Under the pieces are notes generated by a model. The model worked only from the letters and a program-made list of their open reading frames with translations, made no database searches and was not told where the DNA came from. Of a stretch of DNA of 64,000 nt, positions 9,801-17,516 are shown piece after piece. This DNA is from Planctomycetaceae bacterium (GTDB lineage: Bacteria > Planctomycetota > Planctomycetia > Planctomycetales > Planctomycetaceae). Numbering within the stretch: position 1 is the first letter of the stretch; each line of letters starts with the position of its first letter. The position numbers and the translations under genes were made by a program. The DNA lies in the NCBI GenBank assembly GCA_002722955.1, contig PBMZ01000102.1, positions 62,001 through 126,000 on the forward strand, given 5' to 3'.

Positions 9801-9948
9801 CCGCGAAGAAGTCGAATTGTCCTTCAATTACGTTTCCGAACAAATCACACTGTTAGTAGAACAAAGCCACGCCAGTCCGATCCAACAAGCCATGGCAAAC
9901 TACTGCCAAGCTCTGTTGAGTTCGAATGAGTTTTTGTATGTGGAGTAA
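6817..9948 (+). CDS. PSCyt1/DUF1549/DUF1553 cytochrome c-like protein
   Basis: Large secreted protein of about 1,043 aa, of a type greatly expanded in planctomycetes. The tracked ORF starts at 6772, but ATG at 6817 begins a clear signal peptide (RSFAFVAAVSLLATSASAA). Next comes a planctomycete cytochrome C domain with one haem-binding motif CFDCH at about residues 37-41, then DUF1549 (residues about 130-350, with YGERWGRHWLDVAGYADSEG), a charged helical linker with coiled-coil character (about 375-500) and DUF1553 (RVLVNRFWLNHFGQ, QSLMLMNSDF). DUF1553 is interrupted by an extra beta-rich region of about 180 residues containing PIRRWTSPIDGQIEITGEF. The DUF1501 gene downstream is the usual partner. 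Members have been linked to polysaccharide degradation, but the reaction is unknown. Confidence 0.9.
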   Translation: MMRSFAFVAAVSLLATSASAADLTFEKDIRPIFRAHCFDCHGAEAELKGKLDLRLVRTMVKGGESGAAIVQGKPANSFLLERIKSGEMPPGSHRVPDHQIALVEKWIGQGAKTARPEPASIGPGLGITPEERSYWAFQPIRRPSVPNVKAATRVRTPVDAFLLARMEEQNLSFADDAEKLTLVRRAYMDLIGLPPTPEQIKKFMDDTSETAWDTLIDELLQSKHYGERWGRHWLDVAGYADSEGHNRDDMRPWAYKYRDWVIRAINADMPFDQFITWQLAGDELVKPPYKNMSVENIDKLTATGFLRMASDGTGQINNEEIRNQVVTDTVKIVSSSLLGLSVGCAQCHDHRYDPISQVDYYRLRAVLEPALDYKSWKNPSQRRISLYTDEDIAKAGEIEKEAQAKGKQRNAKQAEYMETALKAELEKKEESLRKPLEDAYRTPGNKRTDEQKALLKLHPNIGNLSPGVLYQYNKGHADKLKAMDKEIAAIRAKKPKEEFLRVVFEGGKVPVTKLFYRGDYRQPKQDVMPGGLTVAAPADSPFSIDGNSKDLPSTGRRLAYAKWLTNEKHPLVARVLVNRFWLNHFGQTFVSTPGEFGKLGTPPTHPVLLDWLADEFMAKGWSLKEFHRLVMKSTVYRQKSLRTADADAIDGGNNLYSHFPVQRLEAEVIRDSILALAGKLTLDQFGPPTAVSKDDTGQIIINGDMQRRSVYLTSRRTEPVALLKSFDAPVMDVNCAIRQSSTVATQSLMLMNSDFILKAATAFAGQLNASAAGKVDAKLVEGLKLDVDAINKVSRDPWSYGYGFIDEAAESEIAPVRFTPLPFFGNNMWKGGAKVPDPKLGHLLIRADGGHPQGKTTRPIRRWTSPIDGQIEITGEFRHGSDNGDGVRLTIYHSHSGPHGSWQLKHKSTKYSVKIDVKKGHTIDAIVNEVGANTSDTYYNIYTIKGLASNGKDTLMWNSQSDFHGPLNLKNYEAKSSIAEQIAHGWQLAYGRVASREEVELSFNYVSEQITLLVEQSHASPIQQAMANYCQALLSSNEFLYVE

Positions 9949-10003
9949 CGCATAGAAACCCGACGCGTCAGCGAGGGACGATCAGACGTCTTCCCGAAGG
10001 ATG

Positions 10004-10068
10004 TCCAACGAATTTAGGGAGACGACGAATCGGATAGTGAAATTCGTCGTCTCCCTAAATTCGTTGGA
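10004..10068. repeat. Inner perfect palindrome
   Basis: Left arm 10004-10030 and right arm 10042-10068 are perfect inverted 27-nt copies around an 11-nt loop. The core reads AATTTAGGGAGACGACGAAT. The sequence differs from the 3413 repeat but has the same layout. Confidence 0.85.
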
Positions 10069-10084
10069 ATTCATCGGCTCATAC

Positions 10085-10118
10085 GTGTTCGCCAGCAATG
10101 TTTATTTTTTGCGAACAC
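10085..10118. repeat. Short hairpin inside nested repeats
   Basis: GTGTTCGC (10085-10092) pairs with GCGAACAC (10111-10118) around an AT-rich loop, inside the larger inverted repeat upstream of the DUF1501 gene. Confidence 0.6.
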
Positions 10119-10200
10119 ATGTGAGCGTCCCTCGCTCACGCGTCGGGTTATGATGTTGATCGGTCGGCTGAGACCGATCAGACGAATACAGGATCAACAA

Positions 10201-11640
10201 ATGAACGAACAAAACCTGACACGCCGAGGCTTCTTGTGCGAGAACGCGATGGGCATCGGAATGGTTGCGTTGGCAACCATTCTGAAGGACGAGCAACTCC
10301 TAGCCGTGCCGAAGAACGTGAAGCTGAAGCCGCAAGTCTTCAGCATGAAGCCGAAGCAGCCGCATCATACGCCGACGGCTAAGGCGATGATCTCGCTGTT
10401 TCAACACGGCGGGCCGGCTCACATGGACCTGATGGATCCGAAGCCAGAACTCTCGAAGTTGGACGGCAAGACCTACGACGGCAATGTCGGATACAGCTTC
10501 ATCAAGCGTGCCAGCAAACGGCTCAAGGGCACTCAATGGAAGTTCCAAAAGCGTGGCGAATGCGGCACGGAAATCTCCGAGCTGTTGCCGGAACTGAGCA
10601 CGATCGTCGATGACATCTGCATCATTCGTTCGATGCACACGGGACATAACGGTCACGAAGTTTCGATCCGCTACATGAACGCCGGCATCGCGGGAGTCAC
10701 TGGTCGGCCTTCGCTGGGAAGTTGGATCACATACGCTTTGGGCAGCGAGACGCAAAACTTGCCCGCTTACATGGTGCTCACCGATCCCGGCGGACATCCC
10801 GTCGACAGCGTCAATAACTGGTCTTGCGGCTGGATGCCGTCGCTCTTTCAAGGCACCGTGCTCCGCCCCAAAGAACCGAGAATCTTAAACCTCAACGCGC
10901 CCAAAGAACTGCGCGGCCGCGTTCAGCAGCACAATCTGTCATTCCTCGACAAGATCAATCGCCGCCACTTAAAGAAGCATCCCGGCGAGCACGACTTGGA
11001 AGCTCGAATCGCCAGCTATGAACTGGCGGCCCGCATGCAAGACGCCGCCCGCGAGGCACTCGATGTCTCGCAAGAAACGCTGGCCACGCAAAACATGTAC
11101 GGCTTGGACAAACCAGAAACCAAAGAATACGGCACGCGATGCTTGATCGCCCGCCGACTTGTTGAACGAGGCGTACGGTTCGTGCAACTGTTCCACAGCG
11201 GCCAGCCTTGGGACAATCACAACAACCTTGCCGGCGCGCTTCCGAGTGCTTGCAGGAAAACGGACAAACCGAGTGCCGCGTTGGTCAAGGATCTGAAAGA
11301 ACGCGGCATGCTGGACGAAGTGCTCGTCCACTGGGGCGGCGAGATCGGCCGCTTGCCTGTCACGGAAGGCGACCCGAAAAGCGGTGGCCGAGACCACAAC
11401 GGCCAAGGCTTCAGCACCTGGCTAGCCGGCGGCGGCATCAAGCCCGGCATCACCTACGGCAACACCGACGAAGTAGGCCACCGAGCCGCCGAAAACATCG
11501 TCAAACCGGGAGACTACCAAGCGACGGTCTTAAACCTCTTCGGCATCGACCACAAGCAGCTGTATTACATCCACAACGGCCAAGAAAAGAAGCTTGTTGT
11601 GAACAGCGGCTCAAAGGTTGTCAACGATATCATCGCGTAA
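10201..11640 (+). CDS. DUF1501 domain-containing protein, Tat-type leader
   Basis: A 479-aa DUF1501 protein. The tracked ORF opens at 10150, but ATG at 10201 gives the usual start MNEQNLTRRGFL, a twin-arginine-like leader, followed by a hydrophobic stretch. Family segments include MISLFQHGGPAHMDLMDPKP, ISELLPELSTIVDDICIIRSM, HNGHEVSIRYMNAG, LVERGVRFVQLFHSG and HWGGEIGRLP, with RDHNGQGFSTWLAGGG near the end. The fold resembles alkaline phosphatase/sulfatase proteins and several His/Asp residues fit metal binding. In planctomycetes these genes pair with DUF1549/DUF1553 cytochromes, as here. Biochemical function is not established. It is probably exported in folded form. Confidence 0.9.
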   Translation: MNEQNLTRRGFLCENAMGIGMVALATILKDEQLLAVPKNVKLKPQVFSMKPKQPHHTPTAKAMISLFQHGGPAHMDLMDPKPELSKLDGKTYDGNVGYSFIKRASKRLKGTQWKFQKRGECGTEISELLPELSTIVDDICIIRSMHTGHNGHEVSIRYMNAGIAGVTGRPSLGSWITYALGSETQNLPAYMVLTDPGGHPVDSVNNWSCGWMPSLFQGTVLRPKEPRILNLNAPKELRGRVQQHNLSFLDKINRRHLKKHPGEHDLEARIASYELAARMQDAAREALDVSQETLATQNMYGLDKPETKEYGTRCLIARRLVERGVRFVQLFHSGQPWDNHNNLAGALPSACRKTDKPSAALVKDLKERGMLDEVLVHWGGEIGRLPVTEGDPKSGGRDHNGQGFSTWLAGGGIKPGITYGNTDEVGHRAAENIVKPGDYQATVLNLFGIDHKQLYYIHNGQEKKLVVNSGSKVVNDIIA

Positions 11641-11655
11641 AGGGAGAGTCGGAAG

Positions 11656-11940
11656 ATGATTACATATCGCGCGATGTACAAATTCGTCGATGGCGGCGTT
11701 CACGCGGAAGTATTGGATTTTCCCGGGACAATCAGCAGCGGTACAAACCTGGAAGCAGCTCGAACGATGTTGCAGAGTGCCTTAGTCGATATGGCCGAAA
11801 CCAACTTGTTAAACAACGAAGCACTGCCCGAACCCAATCCGCTTGCCACCGATCCAGAATCTGATCTTGAAGAGCCGATTCATTTGCTGATGACAGCAAC
11901 ATCACGTGTTGCCCATGTGCCACAGGACGCGACGGCATGA
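11656..11940 (+). CDS. hicB: HicB-family antitoxin
   Basis: A 94-aa HicB-like antitoxin with the partial RNase H-like fold (YRAMYKFVDGGVHAEVLDFP, LEAARTMLQSALVDMAETNL) and the acidic tail seen in planctomycete and cyanobacterial copies (DLEEPIHLLMTA). In a complete module it neutralises the mRNA-cleaving toxin HicA. The start lies 15 nt after the DUF1501 stop and is preceded by an AGGGAGAG ribosome-binding site. Its stop codon overlaps the ATG of a hicA stub (ATGA), the normal gene arrangement. The toxin gene is broken after seven recognisable residues, so this antitoxin appears to be an orphan. Confidence 0.8.
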   Translation: MITYRAMYKFVDGGVHAEVLDFPGTISSGTNLEAARTMLQSALVDMAETNLLNNEALPEPNPLATDPESDLEEPIHLLMTATSRVAHVPQDATA

Positions 11941-11978
11941 AACGCCGCGATCTGCTGGAAGTGAATCAGAATGTTTGA
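11937..11978 (+). pseudogene. hicA: hicA toxin remnant (5' stub)
   Basis: The ATG overlaps the hicB stop. The reading MKRRDLLEVNQNV starts with the family's typical MKRRDLL, loses homology and then stops. No further HicA sequence (such as the catalytic His region) was found before the next gene, so the toxin is truncated. The 115 nt that follow hold nothing recognised. Confidence 0.6.
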
Positions 11979-12093
11979 GATCGCATCGGCCTTCAAAGGC
12001 CGCTCAAGTGCGAGATTACTGAGTTGTGCGAGCGTGTTCAGATCACCAATTATCCAGCATGTTGCCCGTTGTCGGGGACTGACGTAGTTGCAA

Positions 12094-13305
12094 CTATTGG
12101 GCATCACGAGCCAAGGCCATCTTCACTTCATTCGTCTTGCCTGCAACGAGCCAGCTTGAGATGCGATCCAACCGCTCGGTGTCGTTGTTCGAATCGCGGC
12201 GTAGTTTGAAAACTTGCATTGGCAATCGTAAGTCCGCAGGTTTGAAGGCTAAGTGATTCTTGTCGTACTTGCCACGCAATGTCTGGATGGCTTCCAAGTC
12301 ACGGTAACCGAACTCTCGGCTTGGTTCGATCTGAGTGCCTTCGCCCCAGTCGTTCCATGTCGCGATTTGAACGATGTTTGCTTTGGACTGGATGGCCTTT
12401 TTCAGTGTTGATCGAAGCGTTCGGCCATTTTGATCGGGAATCTTTGGGAAACCCCTGCTAACTTTTGCTTCGCGGTAGATGTCATCGAATCGAGGGTATG
12501 CGGCTGGGATCGCTGCTGGCCACTTTGAAGACAGCGTCAGAAATTGACTGACTTGTTGCAGTCCAACATTCGGTGCCGGCCAATCGAAGCCGCCCATTGC
12601 TCCTGGCCGACGGATGTTTTCGCTGAAGTAGGAAATCGGAGACTTCAGCCGAGAAAGACAGTCGCTCCATTCTTTAACAGTCAATCCGTTGTGTCCGAAT
12701 GAAAGTAACACAGGATGGCCATTCAGTTGAACGTAACTGTGTGACTTGAACCAGTACTTACCTAACCAGTCGATCTCGTTGACCGCATGCGAAACTCGGT
12801 CGGCCGCCTTGAGCCGTTTTCCTTTGACTAGAATTGGAATTGTTTGATCTTCGTAACATATCACGAACTTCATCTTTAATCGTTCACACTGTTGCAAGAG
12901 CCGCGTTGTGTTGTGGTGGAGAATTGCGTAGTCGCGGTAATTCGTCAGTCCGTACCAATCGACGATGACTCCATCGATGCCTGCCAGCTTCATTAATAGC
13001 AAGTGATATTCGAGCACATGCGGATCGCCAGAATCGTATGGTCCGATCAGCGGGTAGTATTTCGCGGCGATCTGGCGTTGCCCATCGGACTGCTTTTCGG
13101 GATCGAAGTGATTCATTGTCCAATGCCAGCCCCAACGATCACTGAACGGCTTCGCTGTGTACCACGGCATGTAATGGGCAAGGATCAAAGGCGACCGGTC
13201 GCCTGATTTGCTGGGCCGTTTGGTGTCTTCCCCTGCGGTATCACGGGTCAACAAAAACGAGAGAACAACAATCAATGTCAGTCGTACGTAAGCTTTAGCA
13301 GTCAT
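12094..13305 (-). CDS. Secreted GH99/GH71-like glycoside hydrolase
   Basis: A 403-aa protein with an N-terminal signal peptide ([19 protein letters not shown]). Its catalytic region matches the GH71/GH99-like TIM-barrel group: [20 protein letters not shown] at the first strand, [24 protein letters not shown], and [20 protein letters not shown] near the barrel end, where Glu/Asp residues fit an acid/base pair. Known relatives cleave alpha-mannans or alpha-glucans, but the substrate here is unknown. It is the last gene of a tight minus-strand run, 5 nt after a HEAT-repeat lipoprotein gene. The final 55 residues (from about [13 protein letters not shown]) are not clearly part of the domain. Confidence 0.75.
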   Translation of the reverse strand: MTAKAYVRLTLIVVLSFLLTRDTAGEDTKRPSKSGDRSPLILAHYMPWYTAKPFSDRWGWHWTMNHFDPEKQSDGQRQIAAKYYPLIGPYDSGDPHVLEYHLLLMKLAGIDGVIVDWYGLTNYRDYAILHHNTTRLLQQCERLKMKFVICYEDQTIPILVKGKRLKAADRVSHAVNEIDWLGKYWFKSHSYVQLNGHPVLLSFGHNGLTVKEWSDCLSRLKSPISYFSENIRRPGAMGGFDWPAPNVGLQQVSQFLTLSSKWPAAIPAAYPRFDDIYREAKVSRGFPKIPDQNGRTLRSTLKKAIQSKANIVQIATWNDWGEGTQIEPSREFGYRDLEAIQTLRGKYDKNHLAFKPADLRLPMQVFKLRRDSNNDTERLDRISSWLVAGKTNEVKMALARDAQ

Positions 13306-13310
13306 TATTG

Positions 13311-13943
13311 TCAGCCTTCAATCCGCTGTATTGCTTTCTCAACCGCGGCACGGATGTCGGGATCTCGGTCGTTCAACATGCGGCGAAGTTGCGGAAGTGC
13401 ATCTTTGGCATCTGGGCCAAGATCACCGAGCGTCTTGGCTGCCATGATTCTTGTGAATGAGGGAATCTCTGTGAGAGCCGATATCAATGCCGGAACGGCT
13501 CTATCAATTTTCACCTGCAAAGCCGACAATGCCACCATTGAACGAACATCTTCTTTCGAGACGGCATCCACCAGGACTGGTCCGCAAGCTTTGTTCTGCG
13601 GATCAATACTGACCAGTGCATGGGCGGTGGCTAAACGAATGCGTTGATCGGAATCTTCGAGAGCCGTGACCAGAACCGGTACGGCTGGTTGCGCGTCTTT
13701 ACCGAGGCGCCCCAAGGCAAAAACGGCCAGCCGCCGAACTTCATCGTCTGTGTCACTAACCGCATCAATCAATGCCTTCATGGCGGGGCGAGCATTCAAG
13801 TCCTCAGCGGGTTCGTCTAACGTTCTTGCGGCAGCTCGGCGAGTGGCCACTTCGTTTGCGGAGAGGTCTTGGACCAACTGTTCAACGCGAGACTGGCAAC
13901 CAACAAGAAACATGATGGTGAGCAAGCAGCCGATAAGCCGCAT
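13311..13943 (-). CDS. HEAT-repeat lipoprotein
   Basis: A 210-aa protein. The tracked ORF is longer (to 14054), but the Met at 13943 begins a lipoprotein signal peptide, [18 protein letters not shown], with a lipobox ending in Cys. After it come five to six HEAT-like helical repeats, for example [53 protein letters not shown] and [16 protein letters not shown]. Such repeats are protein-binding scaffolds, and no catalytic motif is seen. It lies 28 nt after the DUF1559 gene and 5 nt before the GH99-like gene, so the three are probably co-transcribed. Confidence 0.75.
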   Translation of the reverse strand: MRLIGCLLTIMFLVGCQSRVEQLVQDLSANEVATRRAAARTLDEPAEDLNARPAMKALIDAVSDTDDEVRRLAVFALGRLGKDAQPAVPVLVTALEDSDQRIRLATAHALVSIDPQNKACGPVLVDAVSKEDVRSMVALSALQVKIDRAVPALISALTEIPSFTRIMAAKTLGDLGPDAKDALPQLRRMLNDRDPDIRAAVEKAIQRIEG

Positions 13944-13971
13944 CGGCTTGCACCGGGCTTTGAGATCGCGC

Positions 13972-14904
13972 CTAGTATTCACTGCCATCAATGGCCTCGC
14001 TGCCCGCTGCCGTGACGAGTGCCTCGTAGATTCCGACATCCATCTGATCGCCAAGAAAGGTTACGCGGCCGTCTCCGAACAAGTGCAAGACGCCACCAGC
14101 ATGCTCACTGGAAGGGCCCTTGATGCAATCGATTGAATCGTAAAGCTTGTTTCCGGCCGAGTCGCGTTCGGTCAAATAGCACGGGGTGTAGTTTAGCGAG
14201 ATTTCCGGCCCGGCATAACTCGGAGGATTGGCGGGATCGAAGCGACGAGCGGCGACGGCAGCAGCACCGCCATCAATCCATACAGCGGCACCTTGCTCAA
14301 TGCACTTGGCCAAGAAAATCGTGTTCGAGAGGCCGTCGTCAACGTCCTCGATTCGTGTGCTTGACCGAGGATAAAAGACACCATCAGGCTCGCGCCATAA
14401 CTTTCCGATGTCGCTGGCTCCCATCGCGACGTAGTTTCTTAAGGCGTACCTTGTCGAGCACTGCGTGTATAGCGAATCCGTGCTGTATCTTGAGCCGGAG
14501 AAAGAAGGGCAAAAGAAAACCGGGATGATGGTCGATGCGATATCGCGATTGTCTTGACGTAAGGAAGAGAGATCGTAATCGATTTCGTCTTGAATCAATC
14601 CTTGCTCGATCTCGGGCAATAGCATGCTGGCCCAACTGTGCAAGTGATATTGGTCGGGCATCGGTCGCCATACGCCACGCTCTACATCGCTTGTGCTGCT
14701 GGGAGGCAACACGTTGTGGCCGCTGTGATAGTTCGCCAGAGCAATGCCAAGCTGTTTCAGGTTGTTGCGGCACGTTGTCATCCGTGGTTGCTCGCGCGCC
14801 TTTTGCACGGCTGGCAACAACAGGGCAATCAAAACCGAGATGACGGCAATCGTCACCAGCAATTCAATCAGAGTGAATCCAAATCGGCTTTTTGGTCTTC
14901 GCAT
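13972..14904 (-). CDS. DUF1559 pseudopilin-like protein
   Basis: A 310-aa protein with a type IV pilin-like N-terminus: a basic leader, then GFTLIELLVTIAVISVLIAL, which has the prepilin peptidase site and N-methylation helix. Next comes the DUF1559 signature (LLPAVQKAREQPRMTTCRNN, LKQLGIALANYHSGHNVLPP), a SWASMLLPEIEQ segment and the H-x9-DG-type end (HLFGDGRVTFLGDQMD). The family is amplified to dozens of copies in planctomycete genomes. Its role is unknown, but export through a type II secretion-like machine is a reasonable inference. First gene of the DUF1559/HEAT/GH99-like run. Confidence 0.9.
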   Translation of the reverse strand: MRRPKSRFGFTLIELLVTIAVISVLIALLLPAVQKAREQPRMTTCRNNLKQLGIALANYHSGHNVLPPSSTSDVERGVWRPMPDQYHLHSWASMLLPEIEQGLIQDEIDYDLSSLRQDNRDIASTIIPVFFCPSFSGSRYSTDSLYTQCSTRYALRNYVAMGASDIGKLWREPDGVFYPRSSTRIEDVDDGLSNTIFLAKCIEQGAAVWIDGGAAAVAARRFDPANPPSYAGPEISLNYTPCYLTERDSAGNKLYDSIDCIKGPSSEHAGGVLHLFGDGRVTFLGDQMDVGIYEALVTAAGSEAIDGSEY

Positions 14905-14952
14905 AGCGAATTCTAGGCGTGGATTCTTGCCCGATCAATTGGCGAATTGGTG

Positions 14953-15843
14953 TCAATTCTGACAGGCAACGCGCTGCTTGATTTCCTCGAACAGGCTGGC
15001 GGGGAGCGGCCCCTTTGCAGCGGCAGCAAGATTCTCGGCAAGATGTTCGTGGTTGCAAGTTCCCACGATGGTGGTGTCACAGTGAGGGTGCGTCAATGTG
15101 TAACGCAGGATCAGTTCGGCTCGCGACATCTCATCAGAGACGAGTTCATCCAATCCGGCTGCGGTCCAAACGTCGTTCAGTGCTGGCCGCTGAATCTCCG
15201 CATCAGGACCGCCGTGTGCGATCCCGCCACGAATAATGATGCCCGCGCCTGATTCGCCCGCGCGCGTGATCAATTCATTGTGCTCTGGCGAGAGACAGGA
15301 ATAGGGAATTTGGAAAGTGTCAAAGACGGCCAGGTCAATTAAGTCTGGCAGGCTGGGAAGCTTGCTGGAAGAGCCAATGAACTTGATGACGCCTTGATCA
15401 CGGTACTGAAGGAGCAAGTCGATCAATCCCGACTTTTGCAGCGTGACTGCATCGCCGCCATGAAACTGCAAGAGGTCGATGGAATCACATTGAAGGCGTT
15501 TCAGGCTGGTTTCGATATTTCGTGCAACGACATCTTTCTCCCAGACATGATCGATCTCGATGTGATCTTCGTGTTGGGTGTAGGAGCAACCGCATTTGGT
15601 CGCCAGATAGAATTCGTCGCGGCGCGAAGAGATGTAGCGGCCGATCCTCTCTTCGCTGATTCCATAATCGGGGGCCGTGTCGATGAAGTTAATTCCCGCG
15701 TCGAGCACTGCGTTTAGAAACTTGTCGGCATCTGCTTCCTCGACAACGCGCACGCCCCATGTCCGTGGTCCTCTCAGGCCCATGCTTCCGTAGCCTAACT
15801 GCGTTACCTTGAGGCCAGTGCGTCCGAGCGTTTTCTTGATCAT
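14953..15843 (-). CDS. Aldo/keto reductase
   Basis: A cytoplasmic NAD(P)H-dependent oxidoreductase of about 296 aa. The start at 15843 (MIKKTLGRTGLKVTQLGYGS) fits the usual family opening. The track starts at 15903, which adds unrelated residues. The TIM-barrel motifs are present: GINFIDTAPDYGISEERIG (catalytic Asp and Tyr), the catalytic Lys in FYLATKCG, and DSIDLLQFHGGD where the family has a His. The end carries RYTLTHPHCDTTIVGTCN, the coenzyme-binding region. The physiological substrate is unknown. It is transcribed divergently from a nucleotidyltransferase-like gene about 100 nt away. Confidence 0.85.
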   Translation of the reverse strand: MIKKTLGRTGLKVTQLGYGSMGLRGPRTWGVRVVEEADADKFLNAVLDAGINFIDTAPDYGISEERIGRYISSRRDEFYLATKCGCSYTQHEDHIEIDHVWEKDVVARNIETSLKRLQCDSIDLLQFHGGDAVTLQKSGLIDLLLQYRDQGVIKFIGSSSKLPSLPDLIDLAVFDTFQIPYSCLSPEHNELITRAGESGAGIIIRGGIAHGGPDAEIQRPALNDVWTAAGLDELVSDEMSRAELILRYTLTHPHCDTTIVGTCNHEHLAENLAAAAKGPLPASLFEEIKQRVACQN

Positions 15844-15944
15844 GTTGATTCTCATCTTTGAGGGAATTGTGGATGTTGCAGAATATCGATGGCTGCGGTC
15901 CAATAGTAGTCAGACCCAAACTTCATCTATTAACGCTTGGATTC

Positions 15945-16409
15945 ATGACTCTGAAAACGGCACTTTTTGATATCATTGATGGCTTCAACAGCGCCAACCT
16001 GAGTTATGCGGTTTGTGGTGGAATGGCTGTGGCGATTCATGGATATCCACGAGCCACTCAGGATTTGGACTTAATGATCCCAGAAGATGATTTGGAGTTG
16101 GCGACGGCGACGCTTGAGTCGCTCGGCTTTGATCTTTCTGCGGGCATGATTCCGTTCGATCTTGATCAGCCTTCAGAACGTCACATTTTTCGTGTGTCGA
16201 AGGCGGTAGGCTCGGCATTGTTGACCGTCGACTTATTGCTCGTCAACTCTTTTCTAAAGCCGATATGGGAGAGCCGAGAAACGCATGAGATTGATGGGCA
16301 TAAGTTGTGTGTTGTTTCACGCCAGGGTCTGGGAGAGTTGAAACGGATCGCGGGCCGACTCCAGGATTTGGCGGACATCGAACATTTGGGACTTGATGAT
16401 GGTTCATAA
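15945..16409 (+). CDS. Nucleotidyltransferase-fold protein (possible toxin-like partner)
   Basis: A 154-aa protein. ATG at 15945 (MTLKTALFDIIDGFN) is preferred over the tracked start, which would place extra coding in the divergent promoter gap. YAVCGGMAVAIHGYPRATQDLDLMI is the glycine-rich plus D-x-D core of small nucleotidyltransferases of the AbiEii/MNT/DUF6036-like group, here with the DLDL metal-binding pair. A small ORF starts inside its last codons. Tight small pairs of this type are often toxin-antitoxin-like modules, but that is an inference from layout. Confidence 0.65.
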   Translation: MTLKTALFDIIDGFNSANLSYAVCGGMAVAIHGYPRATQDLDLMIPEDDLELATATLESLGFDLSAGMIPFDLDQPSERHIFRVSKAVGSALLTVDLLLVNSFLKPIWESRETHEIDGHKLCVVSRQGLGELKRIAGRLQDLADIEHLGLDDGS

Positions 16410-16590
16410 TGTTGACAAAGCGGAAAGTCGTGGCGTTTCCGCAGACATGTCTCCCGAGGCGATTTCCCGACGACTGGACATCGTCAGCGAGTTGTATGAC
16501 TTGTGCATTACTTTGGGCCGTGCTCGGTATGTTGGCAAAGTCGAAGAGTCACCGAAAGATAAGGACGCGCAATTACCGCCGCAGAGTTAG
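16396..16590 (+). CDS. Small protein paired with the nucleotidyltransferase
   Basis: A protein of about 64 aa that overlaps the end of the upstream gene. The reading DMSPEAISRRLDIVSELYDL is a short helical segment of a kind I associate with genes next to nucleotidyltransferase-fold proteins in planctomycetes. Start ATG 16396 or 16399. No enzyme motif is present. The overlap implies translational coupling, and an antitoxin or chaperone-like role is possible. It is followed 8 nt later by the DUF2063 gene. Confidence 0.5.
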   Translation: MMVHNVDKAESRGVSADMSPEAISRRLDIVSELYDLCITLGRARYVGKVEESPKDKDAQLPPQS

Positions 16591-16598
16591 TCGCACAA

Positions 16599-17480
16599 AT
16601 GCAAGTTCCCGAAGAACTTTCGCAACTTCAGAAATGGATGCAGGCGGTGGTCACGCACCCCGATGGAATCGTCGCTGGCGTCGACTCTGAAGATGCACGC
16701 TCGGCGATCGCAGTGGACGGGGAAAGTATCGAGACCGTGGTGACTCGATCAGAGTCCCTATCTGCTGTCGGGCGTTTAGCGGTTTACGGCGACGCTTACT
16801 TCGCTCGCCTGTTGGATGTGTTGGCGGAAGAGTATCCGGCTATGGTGCATGCGCTTGGCGAAGAAGCGTTTCAGGGCTTGGCTTTTGTTTATCTTCAGCA
16901 ACACCCGTCGCAATCTTATACGTTAGGCGAATTGGGAAGCCGCTTTCCGGAATTCTTACGGACAACTCGGCCAGAGAACGATGATGCTCAGCGGCCTGAC
17001 TGGGCGGATTTCTTAGCGGACTTGGCCACGGTTGAGCGAACTTATGCCGAAGTTTTTGACGGCCCCGGTGTCGAAGGTCAAGAATTGTTGAAGCCAGATG
17101 ACTTGGCCAGCATCTCCCAAGACGCTTGGCCTGATGTGCGGTTGGAAACGGCGTGCTGTTTACGACTGCTGACATTGGACTTTCCTGCACACGGCTATGC
17201 CACAGCAGTCCGGCGAGAGACCGAGGTCTTGTTTCCCAATCCTCAACCCACGTACTTGGTTGTGAAACGAAGGGATTTCATTGTTCGCCGTGATCCTGTT
17301 GCGCTGGATGAGTACCGATTGCTAGAATCACTCATTCAAGGCAAAACGATTGGCGAGTCGATCGCGGATGTCGCCCAAAGTACAGATTCTGACTTAGACG
17401 AATTCGCCGCGAATTTGCAGAATTGGTTCTTTGAGTGGGCAGAAGCAGGCTACTTCACTGCTATAATTCATCCTGAGTGA
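16599..17480 (+). CDS. DUF2063 family protein (BufC-like, putative DNA-binding)
   Basis: A 293-aa protein. The N-terminal domain matches DUF2063 (LQKWMQAVV, then SVGRLAVYGDAYFARLLDVL-type segment and EEYPAMVHALGEEAFQGLAFVY), and the C-terminal half has a winged-helix-like organisation (DEYRLLESLIQGKTIGESI). Proteins of this family normally sit beside DUF692 iron oxidases and act as partner proteins that bind the precursor peptide in RiPP pathways. Here no DUF692 gene is adjacent. The only one in the window lies 7.4 kb downstream in its own cluster. The gene overlaps nothing and precedes msrB by 36 nt. Confidence 0.75.
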   Translation: MQVPEELSQLQKWMQAVVTHPDGIVAGVDSEDARSAIAVDGESIETVVTRSESLSAVGRLAVYGDAYFARLLDVLAEEYPAMVHALGEEAFQGLAFVYLQQHPSQSYTLGELGSRFPEFLRTTRPENDDAQRPDWADFLADLATVERTYAEVFDGPGVEGQELLKPDDLASISQDAWPDVRLETACCLRLLTLDFPAHGYATAVRRETEVLFPNPQPTYLVVKRRDFIVRRDPVALDEYRLLESLIQGKTIGESIADVAQSTDSDLDEFAANLQNWFFEWAEAGYFTAIIHPE

Positions 17481-17516
17481 CCGACTAAACGATCGAGTGG
17501 ATTCTAAGAGGTACCG

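Larger units (their letters stand above)
9959..10147. repeat. Outer inverted repeat, CCCGACGCGT-GCGAGGGACG type
   Basis: Left arm 9959-9980 and right arm 10126-10147 are 22-nt inverted copies with one mismatch. They enclose two further hairpins, so the whole gap between the DUF1549 and DUF1501 genes is a set of nested palindromes. Confidence 0.85.

Noticed and set aside
11880-12107. 75-aa minus-strand ORF antisense to the hicB end
   Set aside because: It overlaps hicB and the GH99-like gene end, shows no family match, and is probably a shadow.
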